DNA of 64,000 bases from Sulfurimonas sp. (lineage in GTDB: Bacteria > Campylobacterota > Campylobacteria > Campylobacterales > Sulfurimonadaceae): assembly GCF_029027585.1 (NCBI RefSeq), contig NZ_CP093397.1, forward strand, positions 1,601,405 through 1,665,404, given 5' to 3'. Under the pieces are notes generated by a model that ran no database searches, was not told where the DNA came from, and worked only from the letters and a program-made list of their open reading frames with translations. Below, piece after piece: positions 53,612 to 62,316 of this stretch (the first letter of the stretch is position 1; the number at the start of each line of letters is the position of its first letter). The translations under genes and the position numbers were made by a program.

Positions 53612-54256
53612 ATGAATTTACTATCAGCTAAAAACATTTCACATACTTTTGAGTATGAACTATTTTCCAATCTATCTCTTGATTTGCAAGAAAAAGAATC
53701 TATTGCTATTATCGGTATTAGTGGAAGTGGCAAATCTACATTTTTACATATACTATCTACTCTTTTAATCCCTGATAGCGGTAAAGTAAGTATCTTAAAT
53801 GAAGATGTATTTAGTATGAGTAAAAAAAGACTAGCCCAGATAAAGCGTGATAAACTTGGTCTTGTTTTTCAATCTCACTATCTTTTTAAAGGTTTTAGCG
53901 CTAAAGAAAATTTAGAAGTTGCAGCGATGCTTTCAGATAAAAAAATAGATGATGATATTTTAAAACGCTTAAAGATTTACGAGGGTATAAATCAAAAAGT
54001 AACTGAACTTTCAGGCGGACAGCAACAAAGAGTTTCTATCGCTAGAGTTTTGACAAAACAACCTAAAATTTTGTTTGTAGATGAACCAACAGGAAACTTA
54101 GATAAAACAACTGCAAATGAAGTTATGAATATATTTTTTGAGTATATTGAAAAAAACAGTGCAGGAATGATTCTTGTAACGCATGATGAAGAGTTGGCTT
54201 ACAAGTGTAAAAAAGTTTATAGACTTGAAAATAAAGAGTTAATTAGGATACAGTAA
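53612..54256 (+). CDS. ABC transporter ATPase, LolD-like
   Basis: 214 residues with Walker A GISGSGKST, signature LSGGQQQRVSIARVL and Walker B ILFVDEPTGNLD, in the MacB/LolD group of ATPases that release lipoproteins or drive substrate extrusion. No permease is adjacent; in C. jejuni the gene sits between tsf and fliR in the same way. The stop overlaps fliR by one base (TAATG), so the ATPase and fliR are cotranscribed. Confidence 0.85.
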   Translation: MNLLSAKNISHTFEYELFSNLSLDLQEKESIAIIGISGSGKSTFLHILSTLLIPDSGKVSILNEDVFSMSKKRLAQIKRDKLGLVFQSHYLFKGFSAKENLEVAAMLSDKKIDDDILKRLKIYEGINQKVTELSGGQQQRVSIARVLTKQPKILFVDEPTGNLDKTTANEVMNIFFEYIEKNSAGMILVTHDEELAYKCKKVYRLENKELIRIQ

Positions 54257-55020
54257 TGACATGGCCTAGTATTTTTACCGATACTTATATAGTTGGTTTT
54301 ATTCTTTTGTTTTTTCGTTTTGCTGCACTTTTTATTGCAACGCCAATTTTTTCACATAAAAATATTCCACCAACCATAAAAGCTAGTATGGCTTTTTTCT
54401 TTACTATAGTTTTTTACTCATCGATGCCACCTCTAGAAATAGAGATAAATACTGCGAGTATTATTCTTGCCATACTTAGTGAGTTATTTTTTGGTTTAGC
54501 GATAGGGACAGTTCTACTTTTATCTTACAATGTTATAACTTTTGCAGGTGGAATCATATCTTTTATGATGGGGTTTTCTATGGCAAGTGCGATTGACCCA
54601 CAAAGTGGTGTTTCGATGCCAATTATCTCACAATTTTTATCGTTAATGGGGCTGATGGTTCTTTTAGCAATCGACCTTCATCACTGGATGCTACTCTATA
54701 TTGACAAATCACTTAGTGCTATACCTCTAGGCGGTTTTATAATGACTGAAAATCTTTTTAACTATATCATACAAGCCGCTTCAAATATGCTCATAGTTGG
54801 TTTTATGATAGCTTTTCCTATCATCGCTTTATCATGGTTAGCAGACATTATTTTTGGTATGCTCATGAAGACTATGCCTCAGTTTAATCTGCTTGTTATA
54901 GGCTTTCCTATTAAGATTATGGTAGCTTTTATGGTTCTTATTGCGACCTTTGCTTCGGCAATGCTTATTTTAAAAATACAAATGCAAGATGCTTTTAATT
55001 ATTTAGAGATGCTTTTTTAG
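54256..55020 (+). CDS. fliR: Flagellar export apparatus protein FliR
   Basis: 254 residues, about six membrane helices. FliR-type blocks: FFRFAALFIATPIFSHKNIP, FFTIVFYSSM, MMGFSMASAIDPQSG and LLAIDLHHWMLLYI. A core subunit of the flagellar type III export gate with FliP and FliQ. The ABC ATPase gene precedes it with a one-base overlap. Confidence 0.93.
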   Translation: MTWPSIFTDTYIVGFILLFFRFAALFIATPIFSHKNIPPTIKASMAFFFTIVFYSSMPPLEIEINTASIILAILSELFFGLAIGTVLLLSYNVITFAGGIISFMMGFSMASAIDPQSGVSMPIISQFLSLMGLMVLLAIDLHHWMLLYIDKSLSAIPLGGFIMTENLFNYIIQAASNMLIVGFMIAFPIIALSWLADIIFGMLMKTMPQFNLLVIGFPIKIMVAFMVLIATFASAMLILKIQMQDAFNYLEMLF

Positions 55021-55071
55021 TTTTTTTTGCTACAATAATGTCAATAGACTCAAGCTTCAAAAGGAACTGAT

Positions 55072-56475
55072 GTGAATATATTACTTTTAAATGATAATCC
55101 AGTTGTTACAAAACTTGTAACGCTGAGCGCTCAAAAAACTTCAGATAAATTAGAAATTATAGATAGTATTGCAGATATTACACAAAGCTCATGTGACTTG
55201 TTTATACTAGATGATACTTTGTATAGTGAAGATGTTATGAGTGAAGTTCAAAGTAAAATAAAATATCATAAATCATTATATATATGTTCAAGAGATGCCA
55301 AAGAAATTTTAGGTTTTAGTGAAACTTTAAGAAAACCATTTTTACCAACGGACTTGGTAGAACTATTTGTAAGTTTAGCTCAAGAAGCAAGTACAATAAA
55401 CCTTGAAAGTGAAAAACCCCAAGAAGAAGAGGAAAAAACACAAGAAGAACCAGAAGCAGTTGAAGAAGAGTTAGAGTCTTTAGATGAAGTTGAGATTGAA
55501 GAAGAGGATGAATTAGATGAACTTTCTTTAGATGACATTGAAGATGAGGATTTAGAAGATATTGACTTAGAGTTAGACTTAGAACTTGACGAGTTATCTT
55601 TAGATGAAGAAGATGATTTAGGTGAAGGTGTATTAGATAAAGATGAGTTACAAGAAGTACAAGAACTTTTAGAAGAGGAAGATGAGTTAGAAGAACTTGA
55701 TGAGTTTAAAACTGATGACTTGGAAGAAGAACTTGAAGAAGTAAATTCAGAAGAGTTGGATGAAGAAGAAATAAGTGATGAACTTGATAAACTCGAAGAG
55801 TTAAGTAACGAAGAAGAGCTTGATGACAATGACCTGAATCTTGATGAAGATGAACTTGAAGCAATAGTCGAAGAAAAAGAGGAAGAAAGTCTTGATGAAG
55901 AGTTAGAGTTAGAGGATGATGACCTTAGCCTTGAAGAAGTGAATTCAGAAGAGTTGGACGAAGAAGAAATAAAACTTACAGAAGAAACTCAAGAAGAAGA
56001 GTTAGAACTTGAAGATGATGATTTAAGTCTTGATGAAGATGAATTGGAAGAAGAGCTAGAACTTACAGAAGAACCTCAAGAGGAAGAGCTGGAGCTTGAA
56101 GAAGAAGTTAAAGAAGAAAGTATTGAAGAAGAACTAGATATAGAAACACAAATACAAAGTGCTGTTTTAGAACTAAGCGAAGAAGACTTAGAAAGTGAAT
56201 TAGATGCTGATACACTTTTAGATATTGCAGTAAATGATATAGATGGTTTAGATGCACTTAACGAAAAAGACATAAAACTAGCAATAGGTGAAGAAGTAGT
56301 AGAAGAAATACTGCAATCAGATGAAGTAGAAGCTGTGCAAGAGATAGTTGAAAGTTCTAGTGATGATGGTGTACAAGCACTTAAAAAACTACTTAAAGCT
56401 CTTAGCAATGAAGAGGTTTGCGCATCTATGAAAGGCATGAAAATTAGTATAAATATAACAATAGGTGACAAATAG
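55072..56475 (+). CDS. Highly acidic repeat protein with degenerate receiver domain
   Basis: 467 residues from GTG 55072 (AAAGGAACTG upstream). Residues 1-105 look like a response-regulator receiver (LLLNDNPVVTKLV, FILDDTLYS, LYICSRDAKEI, LRKPFLPTDLVELF) with altered acidic pocket positions. Residues about 115-370 are Glu/Asp/Leu/Ser repeats; EELEEVNSEELDEEEI and TEE-QEEELELE occur more than once. The C-terminal 90 residues are conserved-looking (ALKKLLKALSNEEVCASMKGMK). The same gene position in C. jejuni holds a 'highly acidic protein' (Cj1178c, from memory). Function unknown. Confidence 0.75.
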   Translation: MNILLLNDNPVVTKLVTLSAQKTSDKLEIIDSIADITQSSCDLFILDDTLYSEDVMSEVQSKIKYHKSLYICSRDAKEILGFSETLRKPFLPTDLVELFVSLAQEASTINLESEKPQEEEEKTQEEPEAVEEELESLDEVEIEEEDELDELSLDDIEDEDLEDIDLELDLELDELSLDEEDDLGEGVLDKDELQEVQELLEEEDELEELDEFKTDDLEEELEEVNSEELDEEEISDELDKLEELSNEEELDDNDLNLDEDELEAIVEEKEEESLDEELELEDDDLSLEEVNSEELDEEEIKLTEETQEEELELEDDDLSLDEDELEEELELTEEPQEEELELEEEVKEESIEEELDIETQIQSAVLELSEEDLESELDADTLLDIAVNDIDGLDALNEKDIKLAIGEEVVEEILQSDEVEAVQEIVESSSDDGVQALKKLLKALSNEEVCASMKGMKISINITIGDK

Positions 56476-57101
56476 TGAATAATAATAGCGGAGCAATTTT
56501 AGTTCTTTCAGGTCCAAGTGGTGCAGGTAAAAGTACACTTTTAAATGAGATAATCCATGATATTGGAGAGTCTTACTTTTCCATTTCAACAACAACTCGT
56601 AAAATTCGTGAAGGCGAAACAAATGGAATTCACTATCACTTTGTTAGTGAAGAAGAGTTTAAGCAAGATATAAATGATGAGTATTTTTTAGAGTATGCTT
56701 TTGTTCATGGAAATTACTATGGAACATCTTTGAAGCCTGTCAAAAGAGCATTAAAAGCAGGTAAACTTGTGATTTTTGATATAGATGTTCAAGGAAATAC
56801 GGTTGTAAATAATCGTCTTGGCGATATAACAACTTCTGTTTTTATTTCTCCTCCAACACTTTCTATCTTAAAACATCGCCTAGAAGCTCGTAAAACTGAT
56901 ACTCAAGAAGTTATAGATAGACGAGTAAGTATGGCAAAAAAAGAGATACAGCGTATCAGTGAGTATGACTATTTAGTTATAAATGATGACTTAGAAGAAG
57001 CGGCACAAACTCTAAGAACTATTGCTCTTGCATCTAGACTTAAAGTGCCTATGCAAGATATAAATGAGTTTGCTCAAAAATGGGAAGATATAGAACAATA
57101 A
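56475..57101 (+). CDS. gmk: Guanylate kinase
   Basis: 208 residues from GTG 56475, one base inside the stop of the acidic protein. P-loop GPSGAGKSTLL; STTTRKIREGETNGIHYHFV (GMP-binding) and EYAFVHGNYYGTSL; and the FISPPTLSILKHRL lid. Makes GDP from GMP. Confidence 0.95.
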   Translation: MNNNSGAILVLSGPSGAGKSTLLNEIIHDIGESYFSISTTTRKIREGETNGIHYHFVSEEEFKQDINDEYFLEYAFVHGNYYGTSLKPVKRALKAGKLVIFDIDVQGNTVVNNRLGDITTSVFISPPTLSILKHRLEARKTDTQEVIDRRVSMAKKEIQRISEYDYLVINDDLEEAAQTLRTIALASRLKVPMQDINEFAQKWEDIEQ

Positions 57102-57156
57102 GAGTAGTTACAGCAAAGAGTAGCTATACTACAAAACTTAAAAAAAGGAAATAAGC

Positions 57157-57393
57157 ATGGGAATGCCTGGTGGAACAGAACTATTAATAATATTTGGAAT
57201 AATTGTACTTTTATTTGGTGCAAAAAAGATACCTGACTTAGCAAAAGGTATTGGTAAAGGAATCAAAAACTTTAAAAGTGAAATGAAAGAAGTTGATGAG
57301 CCAGAAGTTGTTACAACTGAAGCTCCTAAAAAAGTAGAATCAAGCGAAGAAGTTGCTTCAACTGAAACTCCAAAAACTACAACTCAAGCATAA
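57157..57393 (+). CDS. tatA: Twin-arginine translocase subunit TatA
   Basis: 78 residues: one N-terminal helix ([21 protein letters not shown]), the [16 protein letters not shown] amphipathic helix and an acidic, Pro/Thr-rich tail. Forms the Tat pore; the 3.0 kb Tat-signal protein would be a substrate. Preceded by AAAAAAGGAAAT. Confidence 0.95.
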   Translation: MGMPGGTELLIIFGIIVLLFGAKKIPDLAKGIGKGIKNFKSEMKEVDEPEVVTTEAPKKVESSEEVASTETPKTTTQA

Positions 57394-57396
57394 TCT

Positions 57397-58992
57397 TTGA
57401 AACAACGAGTATCGGCGCTTTTGCGTGAAAAGTTTGGTCGTGAGGTTGTTTTAGAAAAACCAAAAGATAGATCTTTTGGACATTTTGCTACTCCAATCGC
57501 TTTTTCTTTAGCTAAGGAACTTAGAAAGTCCCCTATGATAATAGCTGAGGAATTAGCATCTTCATTTAATGAATCAGAAATTTTTTCTAGTGTTGAGTCT
57601 GTAAAAGGTTACTTAAACTTTCGCCTTAGTGAAGTTTTTTTAAGTCAGTACAGTACTTGGGCACTTGATAATCCACAAGAATTTGCTAAACAAGATAAAA
57701 AATCCAAAATTCTTTTAGAGTTTGTTAGTGCAAACCCAACAGGTCCGCTTCATATAGGTCATGCTAGAGGTGCTGTTTATGGCGATACACTGTATCGTTT
57801 AGCAAAGCATCTAGGGTATGATATCACAGCAGAGTACTATGTAAATGACGCAGGAAATCAAATAGATTTACTTGGTCTTTCTATTCAACTTTGGGGCAGA
57901 GAAAATATACTTAAAGAAAAAGTAGATTACCCTGAGAGTTACTATCGTGGAGATTATTTAAAAGCTTTAGCTGAGGGTGCCGTTGAGAAGTTCGGTAAAG
58001 AAATTTTAAGCGATAAAACTCGTCAAAAAGAACTTGCACTTTGGGCAAAAGATGGAGTGATGGAGATAGTTGTAAATTCCCTAGCAGACTTAAACATTCA
58101 CTTTGATACTTTTGTCAATGAATCATCTTTGTATGATGATTGGGATAGAGTTATGCAAAAGATGGGTGATGGCATCTATAAAAAAGATGAAAAAATCTGG
58201 ATAGCATCTGAGGCAAAAGGTGATGATAACGATAGAGTTGTTGTTCGAGAAGATGGACGCCCAACTTATTTAGCTGGTGATATAGTTTATCATAACCAAA
58301 AGTTTGAACGAGGGTACGATCACTATATAAACATCTGGGGAGCAGACCATCATGGTTATATTCCAAGAGTAAATGCTGCTGTTGAGTATTTAGGTTATGA
58401 CTCTAAGAAACTTGAAACTCTACTTTCTCAAATGGTTTCACTACTTAAAGATGGCGAACCTTATAAGATGAGTAAACGGGCAGGTAATGTGATTTTAATG
58501 AGTGATATTGTTGATGAGATTGGTGCTGATGCACTTCGTTTTATCTTTGCATCTAAGAAATCTGACACAGCCTTAGAGTTTGACTTAGCGGAGTTTAAAA
58601 AACAAGATAGCTCAAACCCTATCTTTTACATTCAGTATGCTCATGCTCGTATCAAAACGATTTTATCAAAATCAAACTTTTCAAAAGAAGAGATACTAAA
58701 AAGTAAACTAATTGGTCTTAATGAAAATGCAGATGTACTTTTGTTTGATGCACTTTTACTTCCTGAAATAGTTGAAGATGCATTTTCTTCTCGTCAAGTT
58801 CAAAAATTAGCTGATTATTTAAAAGCATTAGCAGCATCTCTGCATAAGTTTTATTATGATTGTAGAATCATAGGAACACAAGATGAGGTAAAACTTTTAA
58901 AACTTCTTTTGGTTGTAGCACTTTCACTTAAAACTGGACTATCCCTTCTTGGTATAGAAGCTAAAGATAGTATGTCTAAAGAGGAAGTTTAA
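57397..58992 (+). CDS. argS: Arginyl-tRNA synthetase
   Basis: 531 residues from a TTG start right after tatA (alternatives are scarce). HIGH-type motif ANPTGPLHIGHARGAVYGD, KMSK-type motif YKMSKRAGNVI and the class I ArgRS C-terminal anticodon domain. The order acidic protein-gmk-tatA-argS matches C. jejuni. Confidence 0.95.
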   Translation: MKQRVSALLREKFGREVVLEKPKDRSFGHFATPIAFSLAKELRKSPMIIAEELASSFNESEIFSSVESVKGYLNFRLSEVFLSQYSTWALDNPQEFAKQDKKSKILLEFVSANPTGPLHIGHARGAVYGDTLYRLAKHLGYDITAEYYVNDAGNQIDLLGLSIQLWGRENILKEKVDYPESYYRGDYLKALAEGAVEKFGKEILSDKTRQKELALWAKDGVMEIVVNSLADLNIHFDTFVNESSLYDDWDRVMQKMGDGIYKKDEKIWIASEAKGDDNDRVVVREDGRPTYLAGDIVYHNQKFERGYDHYINIWGADHHGYIPRVNAAVEYLGYDSKKLETLLSQMVSLLKDGEPYKMSKRAGNVILMSDIVDEIGADALRFIFASKKSDTALEFDLAEFKKQDSSNPIFYIQYAHARIKTILSKSNFSKEEILKSKLIGLNENADVLLFDALLLPEIVEDAFSSRQVQKLADYLKALAASLHKFYYDCRIIGTQDEVKLLKLLLVVALSLKTGLSLLGIEAKDSMSKEEV

Positions 58993-59006
58993 GTAAGGAA
59001 TTTTAA

Positions 59007-60974
59007 ATGAATATTATATTTATATTTTTATTTATGGCAATATCTTTAATTGCTGATAATAATATAGATAAAGTATCAATACAATTAAATTGGAAGTATC
59101 AATTTGAATATGCTGGTTTTATAGTAGCTAAAGAGAAAGGTTATTATGAAGATATAGGATTTGAAGTTAAACTAAAAGAGTTTACTAATAATACTAAAAC
59201 AATTGAAGATATGTTAAAAAACAAAACAACTTTTGCTATTAGCGATAGTTTATATATGCTAGAAAGGCAAGAAAACAATATAGTCCTTTTAGCAAATTAT
59301 TTCAAAGAATCCCCTCTAATTATCGCTACCAATACAACAATAAAGCATCCTAAAGATTTAGAAGGTAAATCTATCATGTCTAGTAAGGAAAGGCTTTTAA
59401 ATACCCCTATTGATTTTATGTTTAAGCATTTAGGTGTTGATTATAATAAAATAATTTTTAAAGAAAATAGTTATGATATTCAAGATTTAATTGATAATAA
59501 AACAGATGCTATGGAAGTATATAAAACAAATGAATTATACAGACTTGAAGTAGAAAGTATTCCTTATAATATATTAGACCCTAAAGATTATGGATTTAAC
59601 TCTGGAGCAGTTAATATGTTTACACTGCAAAAGAATATAGATAAATATACTAAAGTAAGAATAGAAGCTTTCATAGATGCTACAAATAGAGGCTGGAAAT
59701 ATGCCTTAGAAAATAATGATGAAGTTGTGAAGCTAATATACTCTAAATATAATAATTCTTTAAAAAAATCTATCAAAGCACTAGAATTTGAAGCAAAAGA
59801 GATTAAAAAACTTTTTTTACAAGAGCAGTTTAAAATAGGTGATATCAATAAAGAAGAAATCTATAGATGGCATGATATATTACATAATTATGGATTAATT
59901 AATAATGCTAGTAGATACAATGAATTTTTATTTAACAATCAATGGAAAGAAAAAGTCTATACTAAAGAAGAACTCTATGCTGTTACTGGATTTATTTTTT
60001 TAATAATAATTTTTTTATTATATAGACACCATATGTTAAAAAAAACAAACAAAGATTTGGAACAATTACACTTAATAATAGAAGACAACTCTCAGGCATT
60101 AGAAAAAAGTTTAATTATTATGAGTAAATATATAATATTCTCAAGGACAGATTTAAAAGGTATTATTACAGAGGCAAGTGATGCATTTTGTGAAATATCA
60201 CAATATTCAAAAGAAGAGTTATTAGGGAAACCTCATAATATTATAAGACATCAAGATATGCCAAAAGAAGCATTTAGATATATGTGGAAAATTATTCAAA
60301 GTGGTAAAGTTTGGAAGGGTGAAGTAAAAAATAGAAAAAAAGATGGTAGTTATTATTGGGTTTATGCGAATATTTCCCCTGAATTTGATAGCCATGGCAA
60401 TATCTTTAGTTATGTAGCAATAAGATATGATATAACAAATAAGAAAAAGGTTGAAGAGATAGCAATAACGGATGGTTTAACTTCTTTATATAATAGGAGA
60501 TATTTTGATGATATTTTTGCTCAACAAATAGAGATTTGTAAAAGAGAAAAGTATTTGTTAGCTTTTGCAATTATTGATATAGATTATTTTAAACAATATA
60601 ATGATACTTATGGACATCAAGAGGGTGACACCGCTTTAAAACTTGTGTCAAAATCCTTAAAAACTATTCTAAAGCGTCCTGATGACTATACTTTTAGATT
60701 AGGTGGGGAAGAGTTTGGCTTGCTTTTTCATGTTCAAAAGTATGAAGATGCTGTTTTATTAGTAAATAAAGTAAGAGAAAATATAGAAAAATTAGAAATA
60801 CAACATATTAAAAATAAAGTCTCAAAATTTTTAACAATTTCTAGTGGAGTTTACATTATGGTTACTAACGACAACTCTACATTAGATGAGATATATAAAA
60901 AAACTGATCAAGCTTTATATATAGCAAAACAAAAAGGACGAAATCAGGTTGTAGTTGTTAAAGAGGAAGCTTAG
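59007..60974 (+). CDS. Diguanylate cyclase with NMT1/SsuA-like sensor, PAS and GGDEF
   Basis: 655 residues. Signal peptide (1-18); periplasmic NMT1/THI5-type binding domain (about 20-300: VSIQLNWKYQFEYAGFIVAKEKGYY, typical of thiamine-precursor or sulfonate binders); one membrane helix (about 325-342); PAS domain (about 370-475: RTDLKGIITEASDAFCEIS, KKDGSYYWVYANISPEFD); GGDEF domain with GGEEF. Makes cyclic di-GMP, presumably when a small periplasmic ligand binds. Its 3' end overlaps the L,D-transpeptidase gene by 17 bases (convergent). Confidence 0.88.
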   Translation: MNIIFIFLFMAISLIADNNIDKVSIQLNWKYQFEYAGFIVAKEKGYYEDIGFEVKLKEFTNNTKTIEDMLKNKTTFAISDSLYMLERQENNIVLLANYFKESPLIIATNTTIKHPKDLEGKSIMSSKERLLNTPIDFMFKHLGVDYNKIIFKENSYDIQDLIDNKTDAMEVYKTNELYRLEVESIPYNILDPKDYGFNSGAVNMFTLQKNIDKYTKVRIEAFIDATNRGWKYALENNDEVVKLIYSKYNNSLKKSIKALEFEAKEIKKLFLQEQFKIGDINKEEIYRWHDILHNYGLINNASRYNEFLFNNQWKEKVYTKEELYAVTGFIFLIIIFLLYRHHMLKKTNKDLEQLHLIIEDNSQALEKSLIIMSKYIIFSRTDLKGIITEASDAFCEISQYSKEELLGKPHNIIRHQDMPKEAFRYMWKIIQSGKVWKGEVKNRKKDGSYYWVYANISPEFDSHGNIFSYVAIRYDITNKKKVEEIAITDGLTSLYNRRYFDDIFAQQIEICKREKYLLAFAIIDIDYFKQYNDTYGHQEGDTALKLVSKSLKTILKRPDDYTFRLGGEEFGLLFHVQKYEDAVLLVNKVRENIEKLEIQHIKNKVSKFLTISSGVYIMVTNDNSTLDEIYKKTDQALYIAKQKGRNQVVVVKEEA

Positions 60975-61638
60975 GATAAAGTTTTTTTATCTCTGGGAGA
61001 GAGCTTTTAGGCACTTGAATCAAAATGGGATTTTTACTCCCGTCTAACCACTCTACAATTTTTTTCATATCTTGAAATGTCATGGAAGTACAACCTGCTG
61101 TTGGAGCATTTATGTTTTTTTGAACATGTAAAAAGATACATGAACCTGCTTGTTTTTTTTGTTCTTTGTTGTGTTGTACAACTACGCCTAATTCATACTG
61201 ATTATCTTCTCTTTTCATAATCTCAAAACTTTTTGGTTTGTTTTTTGGCATCTGGATAATTTTGTTATAGTATTTTGAGTCTGAGTCATCAACACAAATG
61301 AGATTTTTTTCTAAATAAATATAATTTAGTATAGATTTTTGTTTTTTATCATATCCGAAGGTATTTGTTAGTTTAAAGATACCAATAGGTGCTTTTTTAT
61401 CGCCTTCTTTTTTAACGATATTTTGTCTATTTTCTTCTAGTTTAAGTTCGCCCAAACCGAAGCCTAAGCCATTTTTACCTATATTTACATCTATGGTTTC
61501 AAAGACTTTTATCTCATCTTCATAACATGTTAGTTTAGCTTTTGAATTTGTATAATCTTGACTAATAACTAAGATTATTTGTTGTGAAGAAAACAGCAAA
61601 TTTTGTAAAATTACTAAAATTAAGAAAGTTTTTATCAT
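60958..61638 (-). CDS. L,D-transpeptidase (YkuD family), exported
   Basis: 226 residues with a signal peptide (TFLILVILQNLLFSSQ). Active-site block HVQKNINAPTAGCTSM: conserved His and the nucleophile Cys of the YkuD fold. It would cross-link or trim peptidoglycan peptides (m-DAP to m-DAP). Within Campylobacterota such enzymes affect cell shape. Convergent with the cyclase gene. Confidence 0.85.
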   Translation of the reverse strand: MIKTFLILVILQNLLFSSQQIILVISQDYTNSKAKLTCYEDEIKVFETIDVNIGKNGLGFGLGELKLEENRQNIVKKEGDKKAPIGIFKLTNTFGYDKKQKSILNYIYLEKNLICVDDSDSKYYNKIIQMPKNKPKSFEIMKREDNQYELGVVVQHNKEQKKQAGSCIFLHVQKNINAPTAGCTSMTFQDMKKIVEWLDGSKNPILIQVPKSSLPEIKKLYPKLPL

Positions 61639-61691
61639 AAGATATGGTACTATTACTATTATATGAATTTAATTAAAAAGTGAAAAGAGTT

Positions 61692-62315
61692 ATGAGTATA
61701 AAAATAAAAAAAGCACAAAGTACAGATTCGCCTTTTTTAGCACAGATGATTTTGCAAAGTTCTAGAGCAGATAAACAGTTTGGTATGTTTGATTTGATTT
61801 TTGGTCATCTTGGTGATAGTGGTACTTTAGCAAGTATTGAAAAACTAATCAAAGCAGATGTAAAAAATCAATGTCATTTTAGCAACTTTTTGATTGCTGA
61901 GATAGATGGTGAAAATGTTGGAAGCCTTTGCAGTTATGAGCCAAGAATCGCAACAACTCAAAGTTTCTTAGATGCTTTAAATGAGATTGGTTGTTCAGAT
62001 GGTCACAAAATCTTTTTAGAGATTCAAGAAGCATGTGATTTTGAGTTAAATACAAGAACTTTAGTTTTTGACTATATGGAAGAGCTTGAAGGTTACATGG
62101 ATGTTGGCATCTTAAAATCATTAATGCAAAAAAGTTTATTAACGGCAAGACTTAAAGGTTATAGAATCGTTCAGTCTATGGTGGAAATAGGTTCACTAGA
62201 AACACTTTTATACTATAAAAAGTTAGGCTTTAAAGAAGTTAAGCAAAAAGAGTGTGAAATATATAGAGAAAAATTTGGTAGAGCAGGTTTAGTTCTTTTA
62301 GCTTTCGAGTTTTAA
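61692..62315 (+). CDS. GNAT-family N-acetyltransferase
   Basis: 207 residues from ATG 61692 (GTG 61680 would add four). GNAT-like elements: N-terminal SIKIKKAQSTDSPFLAQMI, central FLIAEIDGENVGSLCSYEP, and the C-terminal YRIVQSMVEIGS then YYKKLGFKEV, a typical end strand-helix. The acetyl-CoA loop (Q/RxxGxG/A) is not clear, so activity is uncertain. It is followed without a gap by the antiporter frame. Confidence 0.65.
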   Translation: MSIKIKKAQSTDSPFLAQMILQSSRADKQFGMFDLIFGHLGDSGTLASIEKLIKADVKNQCHFSNFLIAEIDGENVGSLCSYEPRIATTQSFLDALNEIGCSDGHKIFLEIQEACDFELNTRTLVFDYMEELEGYMDVGILKSLMQKSLLTARLKGYRIVQSMVEIGSLETLLYYKKLGFKEVKQKECEIYREKFGRAGLVLLAFEF

Positions 62316-62316
62316 T

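Noticed and set aside
55380..55829. 149-residue Ser-rich frame opposite the acidic gene
   Set aside because: Antisense image of GAA/GAT/TTA-rich codons; no start signal.
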